The notes under the pieces are model-generated. The model ran no database searches. It was not told the DNA's origin and saw only the letters and a program-made list of their open reading frames with translations. The position numbers and the translations under genes were made by a program. Positions 1-7,328 of a stretch of 43,586 bases of DNA are shown here, piece by piece (within the stretch, counting starts at the first letter, position 1; each line of letters begins with the position of its first letter). Location of the stretch: IMG/VR virus record IMGVR_UViG_3300010430_000130, positions 1-43,586 of that record. One strand, written 5' to 3'. The DNA is from a virus.

Positions 1-290
1 GCGACCCCTATCAGAGTGGAGCGGGTGGAGTGTTGCAGCCAGCGGGACATAGTGAAAAGCTGATCGTCCGTCAGCGTCTCCATTGCTTCGTGCATGGCGT
101 TGAGGTCGTTGAGGTAGTCGGGGCAGTCCTTGACCGAGTGCGGCCATATGGCTTGCCCTTCGACTACCACTTTCAACGGGTCGGACATATCAATCACGCT
201 CCATCCACAAGCTCTTGCAATGGCGATTCGTTGTTCTTCAGGCGTCATGTCGCCGTCTACGTCGGTTCCTCTTGGTATTTGTTTGCTCAT
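1..290 (-). CDS. Phage hypothetical protein, ACGW family (3' end outside window)
   Basis: The reading frame is open from the ATG at 290 to the left edge, so the C-terminus is missing. The N-terminus reads MTPEEQRIAIARACGW after a 14-residue lead, and residues around 60-75 read YLNDLNAMHEAMETL. This pairing of an EQR..IA.ACGW start with a DLNAMHEA block is common in small phage proteins of unknown function. Two relatives lie in this window: a truncated one at 680-793 and a divergent one at 20871-21296. The leader is CA-rich (CCAACACAAACAACAC) with no Shine-Dalgarno site. No catalytic motif is visible. I am confident that it is a gene; its role is unknown. Confidence 0.8.
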   Translation of the reverse strand, partial: MSKQIPRGTDVDGDMTPEEQRIAIARACGWSVIDMSDPLKVVVEGQAIWPHSVKDCPDYLNDLNAMHEAMETLTDDQLFTMSRWLQHSTRSTLIGV

Positions 291-312
291 AATGTGTTGT
301 TTGTGTTGGAAA

Positions 313-381
313 TTAGGCGGTTACAAGGTTGTGGACTGCGATCCAGAACGCGATGAGGATGACTATTAGGAGGGGTTTCAT
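313..381 (-). CDS. 22-residue single-pass membrane peptide
   Basis: The frame encodes MKPLLIVILIAFWIAVHNLV plus two residues, almost entirely one hydrophobic segment. Its ATG overlaps the TGA of the upstream gene (378-683) as ATGA, the coupling used throughout this phage, and a purine stretch (GAGGGGGAA) lies just upstream. It is too short for most gene callers. It could be an inner-membrane micropeptide; a lysis or superinfection role would be a guess. The main doubt is that such short frames can arise by chance. Confidence 0.5.
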   Translation of the reverse strand: MKPLLIVILIAFWIAVHNLVTA

Positions 382-683
382 TTAGATTCCCCCTCTGCCT
401 TACTGATTGCCTCCCTCGCAGCCTTTAAGGCAAGGTATGCATCTGATCCCCAGGTCTCATAAATGCAGTCTTTAAGGCACTTGAGAGCTTCCAGCATCTC
501 GGGAGCGGCTGCGATGAGGCGTGCGTCTGATGCGGTTCTTTCCTGGTAGTCCTTACAGTCATCATTTGTACGGGCTAAGTGAACAACTACCCCCATTCCT
601 GTCCCGTTAAAGGAAATCTCCCACGAATGCCTTGTGTGCTTAATGGCCTCCCAAGGCCCCGGCGTGTGTTTTGGTTCCCTCAT
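378..683 (-). CDS. Phage hypothetical protein, HTPGPW type
   Basis: A 101-residue protein. The N-terminus contains HTPGPW (residues 6-11) and the middle contains DARLIAAAPEMLEAL (about 53-67). Both blocks mark a very common family of small accessory phage proteins with no assigned activity. It starts at an ATG that overlaps the stop of the upstream 37-residue gene (680-793) as ATGA, and its own stop overlaps the next gene the same way, so it sits in a translationally coupled early-type cluster. Identity as a real gene is strong; function is unknown. Confidence 0.85.
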   Translation of the reverse strand: MREPKHTPGPWEAIKHTRHSWEISFNGTGMGVVVHLARTNDDCKDYQERTASDARLIAAAPEMLEALKCLKDCIYETWGSDAYLALKAAREAISKAEGESK

Positions 684-793
684 GATGACAGTGCGGTGAC
701 GGTTGCGAGGGTCAGTGCCTCCATGCCTGTGACTTGTCGGTGACCTTTTCCGCAGGCTTCAGAAATGGCGACTTGTTGATCTTCAGGACTCAT
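680..793 (-). CDS. Short ACG-family protein, probably truncated
   Basis: This 37-residue frame starts MSPEDQQVAISEACG, clearly matching the MTPEEQRIAIARACG start of the gene at 1-290, but it diverges right after ACG and ends 22 residues later. The tail (GKGHRQVTGMEAL and onward) lacks the Trp and the DLNAMHEA block of the family. It starts four bases after the stop of the 161-residue gene upstream, and its TGA overlaps the next ATG as ATGA. It looks like the remnant of a duplicated gene kept open for coupling, or a genuine mini-version of the N-terminal module. Confidence 0.55.
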   Translation of the reverse strand: MSPEDQQVAISEACGKGHRQVTGMEALTLATVTALSS

Positions 794-796
794 GGT

Positions 797-1282
797 TTAG
801 AGATTCTGGAGTTCCTTGAGGAATGGATCGAGCTGATCCTTGGTCAACTCCGCGATGTTCCCGATGTCGTAGTCCTCGAAGAGAACCGCCCACTTGGCTT
901 TGAGACCGGCGATGTCCTTGGAGTTACCACTCTTCTTGCGGTAGGCCGCGCGGATCGCGGTGAGGTCGGTAGGTTCGGGGGCGGACTTCTTGTCAGAAGG
1001 CTTCTCCTCCTCGGCGGGTTCCTCCGGTTCTTTTTTGGAGGACTTCTTGGAGCCGAAGCTCATGGAGAAATCCGCTTCCTCTTCCTCAGGTTCCTCCTTG
1101 GGTTCCTCCTTGGGTTCCTCCTTGGGTTCCTCAGCGACGGGTTCCTTACCCTTCCCAAGGTACTCCGTGAGTAGATCAGGTACGGATGGGAACTCGGCTT
1201 CCCTACAAGGCTCCCCCGATTGGTAGATTTTTACGAGGGATTCTAGGGCGTCTGCTATTCTCTCTAATTGTGTTTCAATCAT
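797..1282 (-). CDS. Acidic E/P/K-repeat protein
   Basis: A 161-residue protein in three parts. A short N-terminal helix (IETQLERIADALESLVKIY) is followed by a low-complexity linker at about 50-105 with repeated EEPKEEPKEEP and a KKSSKK patch. A conserved-looking C-terminal helical domain (about 105-161) begins near DLTAIRAAYRKKSG. The DNA under the linker is a tandem repeat of GGTTCCTCCTT-type units, so its length probably varies by slippage. The leader before the ATG is CAA-rich (CAACAAACAAAAACAAC) without a Shine-Dalgarno site. It lies directly downstream of the primase-helicase. Function unknown; a replication accessory protein is possible by position only. Confidence 0.85.
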   Translation of the reverse strand: MIETQLERIADALESLVKIYQSGEPCREAEFPSVPDLLTEYLGKGKEPVAEEPKEEPKEEPKEEPEEEEADFSMSFGSKKSSKKEPEEPAEEEKPSDKKSAPEPTDLTAIRAAYRKKSGNSKDIAGLKAKWAVLFEDYDIGNIAELTKDQLDPFLKELQNL

Positions 1283-1316
1283 GTTTTTGTCTCTGTTGTT
1301 TTTGTTTGTTGTGGCG

Positions 1317-1349
1317 CAGGGATATTGATCCCTGAAAATGTTGTGTCAA
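1317..1349 (-). promoter_or_regulatory. Putative promoter with operator-like palindrome
   Basis: On the minus strand, a TTGACA hexamer (1349-1344) is followed about 17 bases later by a weak -10-like AATATC. That stretch lies inside a perfect inverted repeat, CAGGGAT-CAAT-ATCCCTG (1317-1334). A dyad overlapping the -10 is the usual place for a repressor operator. It sits upstream of the acidic protein gene, in the only real gap between it and the primase gene. The -10 match is poor, so this could also be just an RNA hairpin. Confidence 0.35.
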
Positions 1350-1362
1350 CTTTTTATGGTAA

Positions 1363-3927
1363 TTATTTTACGAGGTCTCTAACTCTCGATGCGAGAAGGA
1401 GTTCCGCGGGTTCGTCCGCTCCATCGAGGTAGTTCCCCCGGTGGGTCCAGATCTTTGTGGAGGTTCCATCAACGTCGAAGGACGCACCCTCCTGGTACTC
1501 CTCGTATCCGAGAACTTTCAGGAAGTGGTTGATGCTGTGATTCCGGAAAGCGTCCTCTTGCGTCATGCTCTCGAGTCTTCCGTAGTGGATCACGTCGGAG
1601 GAGATCAATGGTTCGCTGTCCATTGCCAAGAGTATTTCGATCCGGTTCTGAAGCCTGTTCTTCCCAGCCTGCACAACTCCCCTACGATAGTGGGTGCTTG
1701 GTGCCGGTCCGTTCACTGGGAACGAGTCAGACACTTTCTTGTTCTTCATCCAGTGGCGAAGTCCTCCGGCGAGGTTCTTCGGTCCCTTGAACAACCGCTC
1801 GACTCTCTTGTAGTGACCACTGTCCACAACCGCGCGGATCTGTTCCTTGGTCTGGAGAGCGGACTCGATGATGAGGTACCGACGGTCATCGTCCTTCATG
1901 TGGAACGCATCGAAGTAGTTCGAGAACGCCAGCGCGTTGCCGTAGTTCGGGTGGGTGAACGCCGACACGTGCCGCTTGTTGATCGGGAGGATGTCGTCCG
2001 AGATGAACTGCTTGAGGTTGTTGGCAACGACTTCCCGGCTTTGGCCAGGAGTGTGGACTTCCTCAAGGATGCTGAACTGGGCTCCGACCATCCAGTCGTT
2101 CCACTGAGAGGTGAGCATGGCGGCGGATACGACTTTGAGATTCGGCTCTCCAATGACCGCCGCGATGATGGCTTTGAGGATACCTTTGCCCGCGCCCTGC
2201 CCGGACTGGATGACTGTCATCCACCGGATCTTCTGACCCGGATTCTGGACAGACCAGCAGATGTAATCAATAAGGACCTCCCGGTACTCGCGCTCTTCGA
2301 TGAGCAGTTCCATGTGGGCCAGGAACAACAGACCGGCCTCCTCTGAAGTGGTGTCGTCCTCGACCGGTGTCGTGCTGATCCGGTACTCGTTGAGGAACTT
2401 CCTCCCCTCATACTCGATGTACGGCTCCATGCCTTCGTGCCTCGGGTCGTAGATTGAACCATCGACCTTAGGGATCTTGACGACGTTGAGAGCTTGGTGG
2501 ACGGGTAAGATGGACGGGCGTCCCGTCTTCGCCAGTTCACTCTCGAGGTCTGTCGGCATCAAGTTCTCACTGAACGTGTTGTTGAACGCCTCCGGGACGA
2601 GCTTCGACCCGGTCGCTGCGTTGCAGAACTTGTTCTCGGTGGTGATGTAGCACCACGGGGACATCCAAGTCGGGGGTTCCGATCCCTGCTTCTCTGCCTT
2701 CTTGACGAACTTCTCGTCAGAGAGCTGTTTCGTCACGACGGCTTTGGACAGAGAGACCCCGGAGAGTTTCTTCGCCCTCGACCGGAGTGTCTCCATCAGA
2801 CGCTCCTCGACGAGGCGGTTCGCGAAAGGTAGCTCCGAGATCCGACGGCACCCAGTCTCGAGGAGTTCGTCCTCATCTTCACAGGCTTTGATCCATTCGA
2901 GGATGCTCTTCTTGGTGGACTCGGCGATCTTGCGAGAGTCCCATCCGGAATCAACCGCCAGACGGAACAGGCTACCAATCTTGATGGGGCTCTTCCCCTT
3001 GGGGTCTGGGCGGAAACTCTTCCACTTGCCGTAGGTCTCCTTCTCGCCCCCGTACTTGGCTCCGAGAGAACTCCATTCGTCGAAGATTAAGTAGGCCGCT
3101 TTGGAATCCGCCTCGGTGCGGAACTGGTGACGAAGGGCGCAGGCGATGTGGGTCCACTGCTCGTAGCCCACGTCGGGGGAGATGGCGAACAGAGGTTCGC
3201 GGATGTCCTCGACCTGGACTCCTCCCATGGGCCAATCCTCAAGTCCGGTGATGCTGTCACCTTTGTGGGCGTACCGGCGATCCTCGTCGCTTGAGGTCTC
3301 CTCATCTACCACGTCCTCAAAGTCGTCGGGGTCCAGGGCCTCGCCATTGGTGCGCCTCCCGATCAAGGCCACGTAGTCCTCGTCCAAGTACTTGACGGGG
3401 CGGTACTGGGGTTGAGAGATGACCGTGGACTCACGGACTCCCTTGAACGAGCGGGACATCCCCAACAGATCCACCACGTGGCGGACACATTTCCCGTGGG
3501 TGTTGAGTGGTGAGGACTTGACATCCACGATGATCTTCAGCCGGGGCTTGGCATCGGTGTGACTGGCTGTCGTGTAGGCCACGAAGTTGTACGGCGAGAG
3601 TGCGTCTCCTATGGTCTCCGGAAATTGGAAGAAAGATTCTGCGTCTTTCGGGTCGTCGATGTCGAGGATGGCGAGGACCACGAACTCAGCGTTGTCGTCG
3701 CACCGATGGGTCTCCCCCTCCTTGAATGTGCAGGCAGTGACGTAGGGTCCGTCCTTCTCCTTCTTCCTGGTGGTGTCGGGGAGATTCCCGAAGTCCTCCC
3801 GGGTGTGTCTCATGGGGACGGGAACGGAGAAGTAGTTGTCAACGAGGTCCTTGAACCCCACGGCGTCGAGTTTTCGGATTGGTCCACCTACAACAGTGTG
3901 CGATCCGTAGTATCTGTTTTTCATCAA
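1363..3927 (-). CDS. Replicative primase-helicase (AEP primase + PriCT + SF3-like ATPase)
   Basis: An 854-residue multidomain replication protein. The three motifs of archaeo-eukaryotic primases are visible in order: hDhD as LDID (D89, D91), sxH as ASH (H123), and a third acidic strand KIIVD (D135). A PriCT-like segment follows at about 255-330 (EQWTHIACALRHQF ... YGKWKSFRP). The C-terminal half has a P-loop GQGAGKG (576-582), then ILEE (Walker B-like) and a long ATPase region of the kind found in DUF5906/SF3 phage helicases. It should make primers and unwind the fork. Its ATG overlaps the stop of the small HTH gene upstream as ATGA. The domain order is standard for phages and plasmids with primase-helicase fusions; the exact subfamily is inferred by eye. 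Confidence 0.9.
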   Translation of the reverse strand: MMKNRYYGSHTVVGGPIRKLDAVGFKDLVDNYFSVPVPMRHTREDFGNLPDTTRKKEKDGPYVTACTFKEGETHRCDDNAEFVVLAILDIDDPKDAESFFQFPETIGDALSPYNFVAYTTASHTDAKPRLKIIVDVKSSPLNTHGKCVRHVVDLLGMSRSFKGVRESTVISQPQYRPVKYLDEDYVALIGRRTNGEALDPDDFEDVVDEETSSDEDRRYAHKGDSITGLEDWPMGGVQVEDIREPLFAISPDVGYEQWTHIACALRHQFRTEADSKAAYLIFDEWSSLGAKYGGEKETYGKWKSFRPDPKGKSPIKIGSLFRLAVDSGWDSRKIAESTKKSILEWIKACEDEDELLETGCRRISELPFANRLVEERLMETLRSRAKKLSGVSLSKAVVTKQLSDEKFVKKAEKQGSEPPTWMSPWCYITTENKFCNAATGSKLVPEAFNNTFSENLMPTDLESELAKTGRPSILPVHQALNVVKIPKVDGSIYDPRHEGMEPYIEYEGRKFLNEYRISTTPVEDDTTSEEAGLLFLAHMELLIEEREYREVLIDYICWSVQNPGQKIRWMTVIQSGQGAGKGILKAIIAAVIGEPNLKVVSAAMLTSQWNDWMVGAQFSILEEVHTPGQSREVVANNLKQFISDDILPINKRHVSAFTHPNYGNALAFSNYFDAFHMKDDDRRYLIIESALQTKEQIRAVVDSGHYKRVERLFKGPKNLAGGLRHWMKNKKVSDSFPVNGPAPSTHYRRGVVQAGKNRLQNRIEILLAMDSEPLISSDVIHYGRLESMTQEDAFRNHSINHFLKVLGYEEYQEGASFDVDGTSTKIWTHRGNYLDGADEPAELLLASRVRDLVK

Positions 3928-4103
3928 GGGTTCTTTTTCTTGGTCAGGAGTTCATACACAGCTTGGGCATCATCGGCATCGAGAGTCTTGGTCTCTCGCT
4001 TGAACCATCTACGGAAAGCGTAGTAGTTCACACCTGACTCGGTGGTAATGCTGGAGAGCTTCATTCCAGATTCCTCCACCAGTTTTCTTAGTTTTGCTTT
4101 CAT
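3924..4103 (-). CDS. Small helix-turn-helix protein
   Basis: A 59-residue basic protein from the ATG at 4103. A longer frame exists upstream, but it would run into the divergent region, and the MKAKLRKLVEESG start fits a normal N-terminus. The segment LSSITTESGVNYYAFRRWFK resembles a Cro/XRE-type helix-turn-helix (helix 2, turn with SGV, recognition helix), with a short C-terminal helix. The stop overlaps the primase ATG as ATGA, so it is co-translated with replication. It could repress the divergent junction upstream or act as an origin-binding accessory. The HTH call is from pattern only. Confidence 0.75.
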   Translation of the reverse strand: MKAKLRKLVEESGMKLSSITTESGVNYYAFRRWFKRETKTLDADDAQAVYELLTKKKNP

Positions 4104-4135
4104 GTCGCGGGGGCAAAGAAACACCCTAACCGCGA

Positions 4136-4145
4136 TTGAGGTCAA
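4136..4145. promoter_or_regulatory. Possible divergent promoter/operator
   Basis: The sequence TTGAGGTCAA lies between the HTH/primase operon (minus) and the HNH-like gene (plus). It offers a -35-like TTGA in each direction (TTGAGG plus, TTGACC minus) with AT-rich sequence to the right (AAATTTACAAATATG). No convincing -10 was found for either, so this is a location hint rather than a mapped promoter. Confidence 0.25.
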
Positions 4146-4209
4146 CCCCCAAATTTACAAATATGCAAAAAAGTTTGACGACGGGTTTCTGCTCCACTAC
4201 TCCTTGCCC

Positions 4210-4698
4210 ATGGCCGACCACTCAGCAGAAGGAATCTTCGCCCTCAAGAAAACCCCCGGCTTAGGGAAGTGCCCCGTCAAGGGATGCCGCAACCCGTCGG
4301 GGAAGAAGAAGGCGAGCCTTTGTGACAAGCACTATCAGTACCGGTGGCGGATGAAGACCCCCAAGCGTTCTGCCTACTCGACGCTCCGCGACCACGCCGT
4401 CGGCAGGGGGATCAAGTTCACAATCTCATACGACTATTTCCTCGGGGTCACCGATGCGTTCGGTTACTGGGAGTTCGAGGTGACGGAACTCAAAGAGCAA
4501 CCGAGCATCGACCGGCGCGACCCGACCAAGGGGTACGAGCCGGGGAACCTGGTGGTACTAACGATCTCAGAGAACTCGATCAAAGGAAACCGGGAGAGGT
4601 TCCTCCCTGCTAACGTGCAGCACTACCTCGAGAAGAAGCGAAAGAGGATGCAGGGAGACCCCATCCCGGAGGAAGACCCGGACAGGAATCCTTTCTAG
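4210..4698 (+). CDS. HNH/AP2-like zinc-finger protein
   Basis: A 162-residue protein from the ATG at 4210 (upstream in-frame sequence runs into the opposing gene). Near the N-terminus is a zinc-finger-like block: CPVKGC, then a basic stretch, then CDKH. The C-terminal half has SIDRRDPTKGYEPGN followed by LT and an N..KGN pattern, the arrangement seen in many phage HNH-type and AP2-associated proteins. The His expected before the D of a strict HNH motif is Ser here, so nuclease activity is uncertain. Its TAG shares the CTAG palindrome with the stop of the convergent gene at 4695. It is a free-standing gene next to the terminase genes; HNH proteins often accompany terminases. Confidence 0.7.
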   Translation: MADHSAEGIFALKKTPGLGKCPVKGCRNPSGKKKASLCDKHYQYRWRMKTPKRSAYSTLRDHAVGRGIKFTISYDYFLGVTDAFGYWEFEVTELKEQPSIDRRDPTKGYEPGNLVVLTISENSIKGNRERFLPANVQHYLEKKRKRMQGDPIPEEDPDRNPF

Positions 4699-5381
4699 GA
4701 TGAGGAGATGACCTCGGCCTCCCGGACTTTCTTCTCCTTCTTCTTCGTGGGGACCTTCCCGTTGAGTACTCGGAGGTCTGCCGCTTCGGCACCCGCCTTC
4801 TCGGAGTCCATGCCCAAGGACTGACGGAGCAGACCAACGCAGGTCTTGATGTCGTTCCACGATGCGAGCGGTGGGGGTTCGTCGATCAAGGTCCGGAGCT
4901 GCATAAGCATCACCCCCGAGGTAATCAGTTTCACTTGCTCCTCTGGGGAGGTGGCCTTTGCCAGTTGCGCCTTGAGACTGCCGACGTGTTGCTCGATAGC
5001 CTTCTCGTATGCGTCCGGGTCAGCGAGTTCGGAGAAGCTCAACAGGCTCTTCTTCTTTTCCTCCGCCGATGGCCCGAACTTCTTCCGGTTCCGGAGGTCT
5101 TTATCCAACCGAGTCTCCCCCTCCCGCAGAGGCAGGTCCCGGATTGAATTGGCCCACGCCTCCATCTTCGCGTTGAACCCTACCTCAGAGAGCTTCGATC
5201 CACTCTTGACCCCGCTCTCCTTTGCCCAGCGTTGGATGGTGCTGATCGAGACCCTATGTCTGTCTCTGATCTTGCGGTACGGTTGTCCGTCGGATAGGAG
5301 ACGGAGGATGGCTCTTCGGGTACTGCTTGCGTATGCGGCTGTCTTCACTCGGTACTTGATAGCACAGCCTCCGCCCCCCAC
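4695..5381 (-). CDS. Putative small terminase subunit (HTH protein)
   Basis: A 228-residue protein. The N-terminal part (about 20-58) has a clear helix-turn-helix: RRAILRLLSDGQPYRKIRDR, then VSISTIQRWAKESGV. Helical, charged sequence fills the rest, and the C-terminus is K/E-rich (KKKEKKVREAE). Size, N-terminal HTH and position beside the large terminase gene fit a small terminase subunit that recognises packaging sites. The odd point is orientation: it is divergent from the large subunit, separated by only 43 bases. The start used is a GTG giving MGGGGC; an in-frame GTG 33 bases downstream is an alternative. It could instead be a transcriptional regulator. Confidence 0.65.
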   Translation of the reverse strand: MGGGGCAIKYRVKTAAYASSTRRAILRLLSDGQPYRKIRDRHRVSISTIQRWAKESGVKSGSKLSEVGFNAKMEAWANSIRDLPLREGETRLDKDLRNRKKFGPSAEEKKKSLLSFSELADPDAYEKAIEQHVGSLKAQLAKATSPEEQVKLITSGVMLMQLRTLIDEPPPLASWNDIKTCVGLLRQSLGMDSEKAGAEAADLRVLNGKVPTKKKEKKVREAEVISSS

Positions 5382-5424
5382 TCAAGGCTTGATTGGAGGA
5401 CCCATCTTGGGTTAAGTATCCCAT

Positions 5425-7296
5425 GTGGCAAGGCAAACAGAGAGTTACACAGTCAACCAACTGAAAGAAATTCGGCACGCGGAGTTCTACCCAAGGAAAG
5501 ATTCCATTGGTGGGTGGATAGTCGGGGACTTGAAGATCCCCGTGTGCAACGACATCACCGCTCTGCTCTTCGCGTTCCGCCACTCGGAGTTTTCCGAGGA
5601 GAAGGAGTACCTGTTCTGGGAGATCGCGGATCGTTTGTGGAACAAGGGTCCTGAAGAGAGCGACCACATGATGCGGAAAAACAAGTGGTCCTGGAAGATG
5701 ATCCACGAGGCTTGCCGGAACAAGTACCTCTCCATCGGGGGTGCCGGTTCCTCCGGGAAATCCTACGTGATCGCCGGATGGTGCTTGGTCAACTGGCTGT
5801 GCGCCCCCGAGGACACGATGGTCCTGTTCACTTCGACCGACCTCGGCGGTGCCAAGAAGCGGATCTGGGGTGCCGCCATGAAACTCCTCCAAGCTGTGCC
5901 GTGGGCACCCGCCAAGTACCGCGAGTCTATCGGGGTGGTGGCGTACACCGACGGCAACAAGATCTCGGACACCGCAGGTATCCAGCTCATCGCCTCCGAC
6001 AAAGGCACTGCCAAGCTGGGCAAGATGATCGGTATCAAAGCGGCCCGGGTTTTCCTTTGCGCGGATGAGCTGACCGACATCTCCCCCAACGTCCAGTCTG
6101 CCGCGGTGGGTAACCTTTCCAAGAACCCCACCTTTCAGATGATCGGTCTCGGTAACCCCAGCAGCAGACTCGATCCGTTCGGCATCTTCAGTATGCCCAA
6201 GGAAGGGTGGGAGTCGGTGGATGTACTGGTGGATTACGAGTGGACGACCCGGCTGAACGGGAAGTACGTCCGTATCAGCAGTGAAGACTCTCCCAACATC
6301 GACCAAACTCCCAACGCGGAATATCCGGTCGGGGGCTACTACCCCTACCTACCAACTGAGGGCAGCTTGGCGGAGGCACTGGAGAACATGGGTACCTCCC
6401 CAGAGGAGGCCCGTAAGAGTCGGGAGTGGTTGCGATTCAACGCCGCTGTCTTCTTCGACCAGGACGAGGAGGACAACGTCTACTCAGAGAACGAGATCAT
6501 CCGATCCGGTGCGATGCTCCGGCTGGGTGACGACAAGGAGATCCACAAAAAGATTCACATCGCGAGCTGTGACCCCTCGTTCTCACAAGGCGGGGACAAC
6601 ACCGTCCTGACATTCATGGATGTGGGGTACGATCAGTACGCCCAGAACTGCCTCAAGTACAAGGAACACATCTACCTCTACGAAGATGTCACCAACGTCG
6701 AGGAGCCACGGAACCTCCAGATCGCGAAGAAGATCAAGAAGGAGTGCGAGAAGCGCGGGGTGAAACCCGAGGACTTCGGGATAGATGCGTCCGGTGCCGG
6801 TGGTGGACTGGCGGACATGATCGCCTTGGTCTGGAGTCCGCTGATCTTGCGAGTCCAGTTCGGTGGTGCCGCGAGCGACCGGAAGTTGAAGCATGACACT
6901 TCGACCACTGCCAAGGATCGCTATGGGAACCGGGCGTCTGAACTCTTCTTCGCCGGGAAGCACTACTTGATGGGGCGGCAGCTATCGGGAATCCCCGAGG
7001 TCGTGGTCGGGCAGATGTGCGGTCGGCGGTATGATATGACCAAGGGGACCAAGGGGATGGTGCTCCATGTCGAGAGCAAACGACTCTACAAAGCCAGGGT
7101 AGGGAAGAGTCCGGATGAGTTGGACTCCTACTTGGTGGGCATCGAACTCGCGCGAGAGCGGCACCTGTTCATGCCACTCAACCCACCTCTCAAGAAGATG
7201 AATCAGGAGAAGCTGGACTACTGGTTGTCGAACCGCCGCAGTCTCGACACCTACGCCGCAGACCGAGTGGGGTTCGTTGGGAATCTCGGGGCTTGA
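5425..7296 (+). CDS. terL: Terminase large subunit (TerL)
   Basis: A 623-residue DNA-packaging motor ATPase and nuclease. Walker A is GGAGSSGKS (105-113) and Walker B is VFLCADE (209-215, D214 E215). The nuclease domain follows with acidic residues placed as in RNase H-fold terminases: D383 in IASCDPSF, D454 in FGIDASGAG and D567 in LDSYLVG. The enzyme would couple ATP hydrolysis to translocation of the genome into the prohead and cut the concatemer. The only in-frame start after the upstream TAA is GTG at 5425; an ATG at 5423 is out of frame. There is no Shine-Dalgarno site. It is followed closely by two virion-like genes. Confidence 0.95.
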   Translation: MARQTESYTVNQLKEIRHAEFYPRKDSIGGWIVGDLKIPVCNDITALLFAFRHSEFSEEKEYLFWEIADRLWNKGPEESDHMMRKNKWSWKMIHEACRNKYLSIGGAGSSGKSYVIAGWCLVNWLCAPEDTMVLFTSTDLGGAKKRIWGAAMKLLQAVPWAPAKYRESIGVVAYTDGNKISDTAGIQLIASDKGTAKLGKMIGIKAARVFLCADELTDISPNVQSAAVGNLSKNPTFQMIGLGNPSSRLDPFGIFSMPKEGWESVDVLVDYEWTTRLNGKYVRISSEDSPNIDQTPNAEYPVGGYYPYLPTEGSLAEALENMGTSPEEARKSREWLRFNAAVFFDQDEEDNVYSENEIIRSGAMLRLGDDKEIHKKIHIASCDPSFSQGGDNTVLTFMDVGYDQYAQNCLKYKEHIYLYEDVTNVEEPRNLQIAKKIKKECEKRGVKPEDFGIDASGAGGGLADMIALVWSPLILRVQFGGAASDRKLKHDTSTTAKDRYGNRASELFFAGKHYLMGRQLSGIPEVVVGQMCGRRYDMTKGTKGMVLHVESKRLYKARVGKSPDELDSYLVGIELARERHLFMPLNPPLKKMNQEKLDYWLSNRRSLDTYAADRVGFVGNLGA

Positions 7297-7328
7297 TTTG
7301 TCACTGATCGGGGGCTACGATCCGCGCC

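Noticed and set aside
5254-6306. 350-codon minus frame over terL
   Set aside because: It is antisense to the strong TerL sequence with all motifs, so it is a shadow frame.
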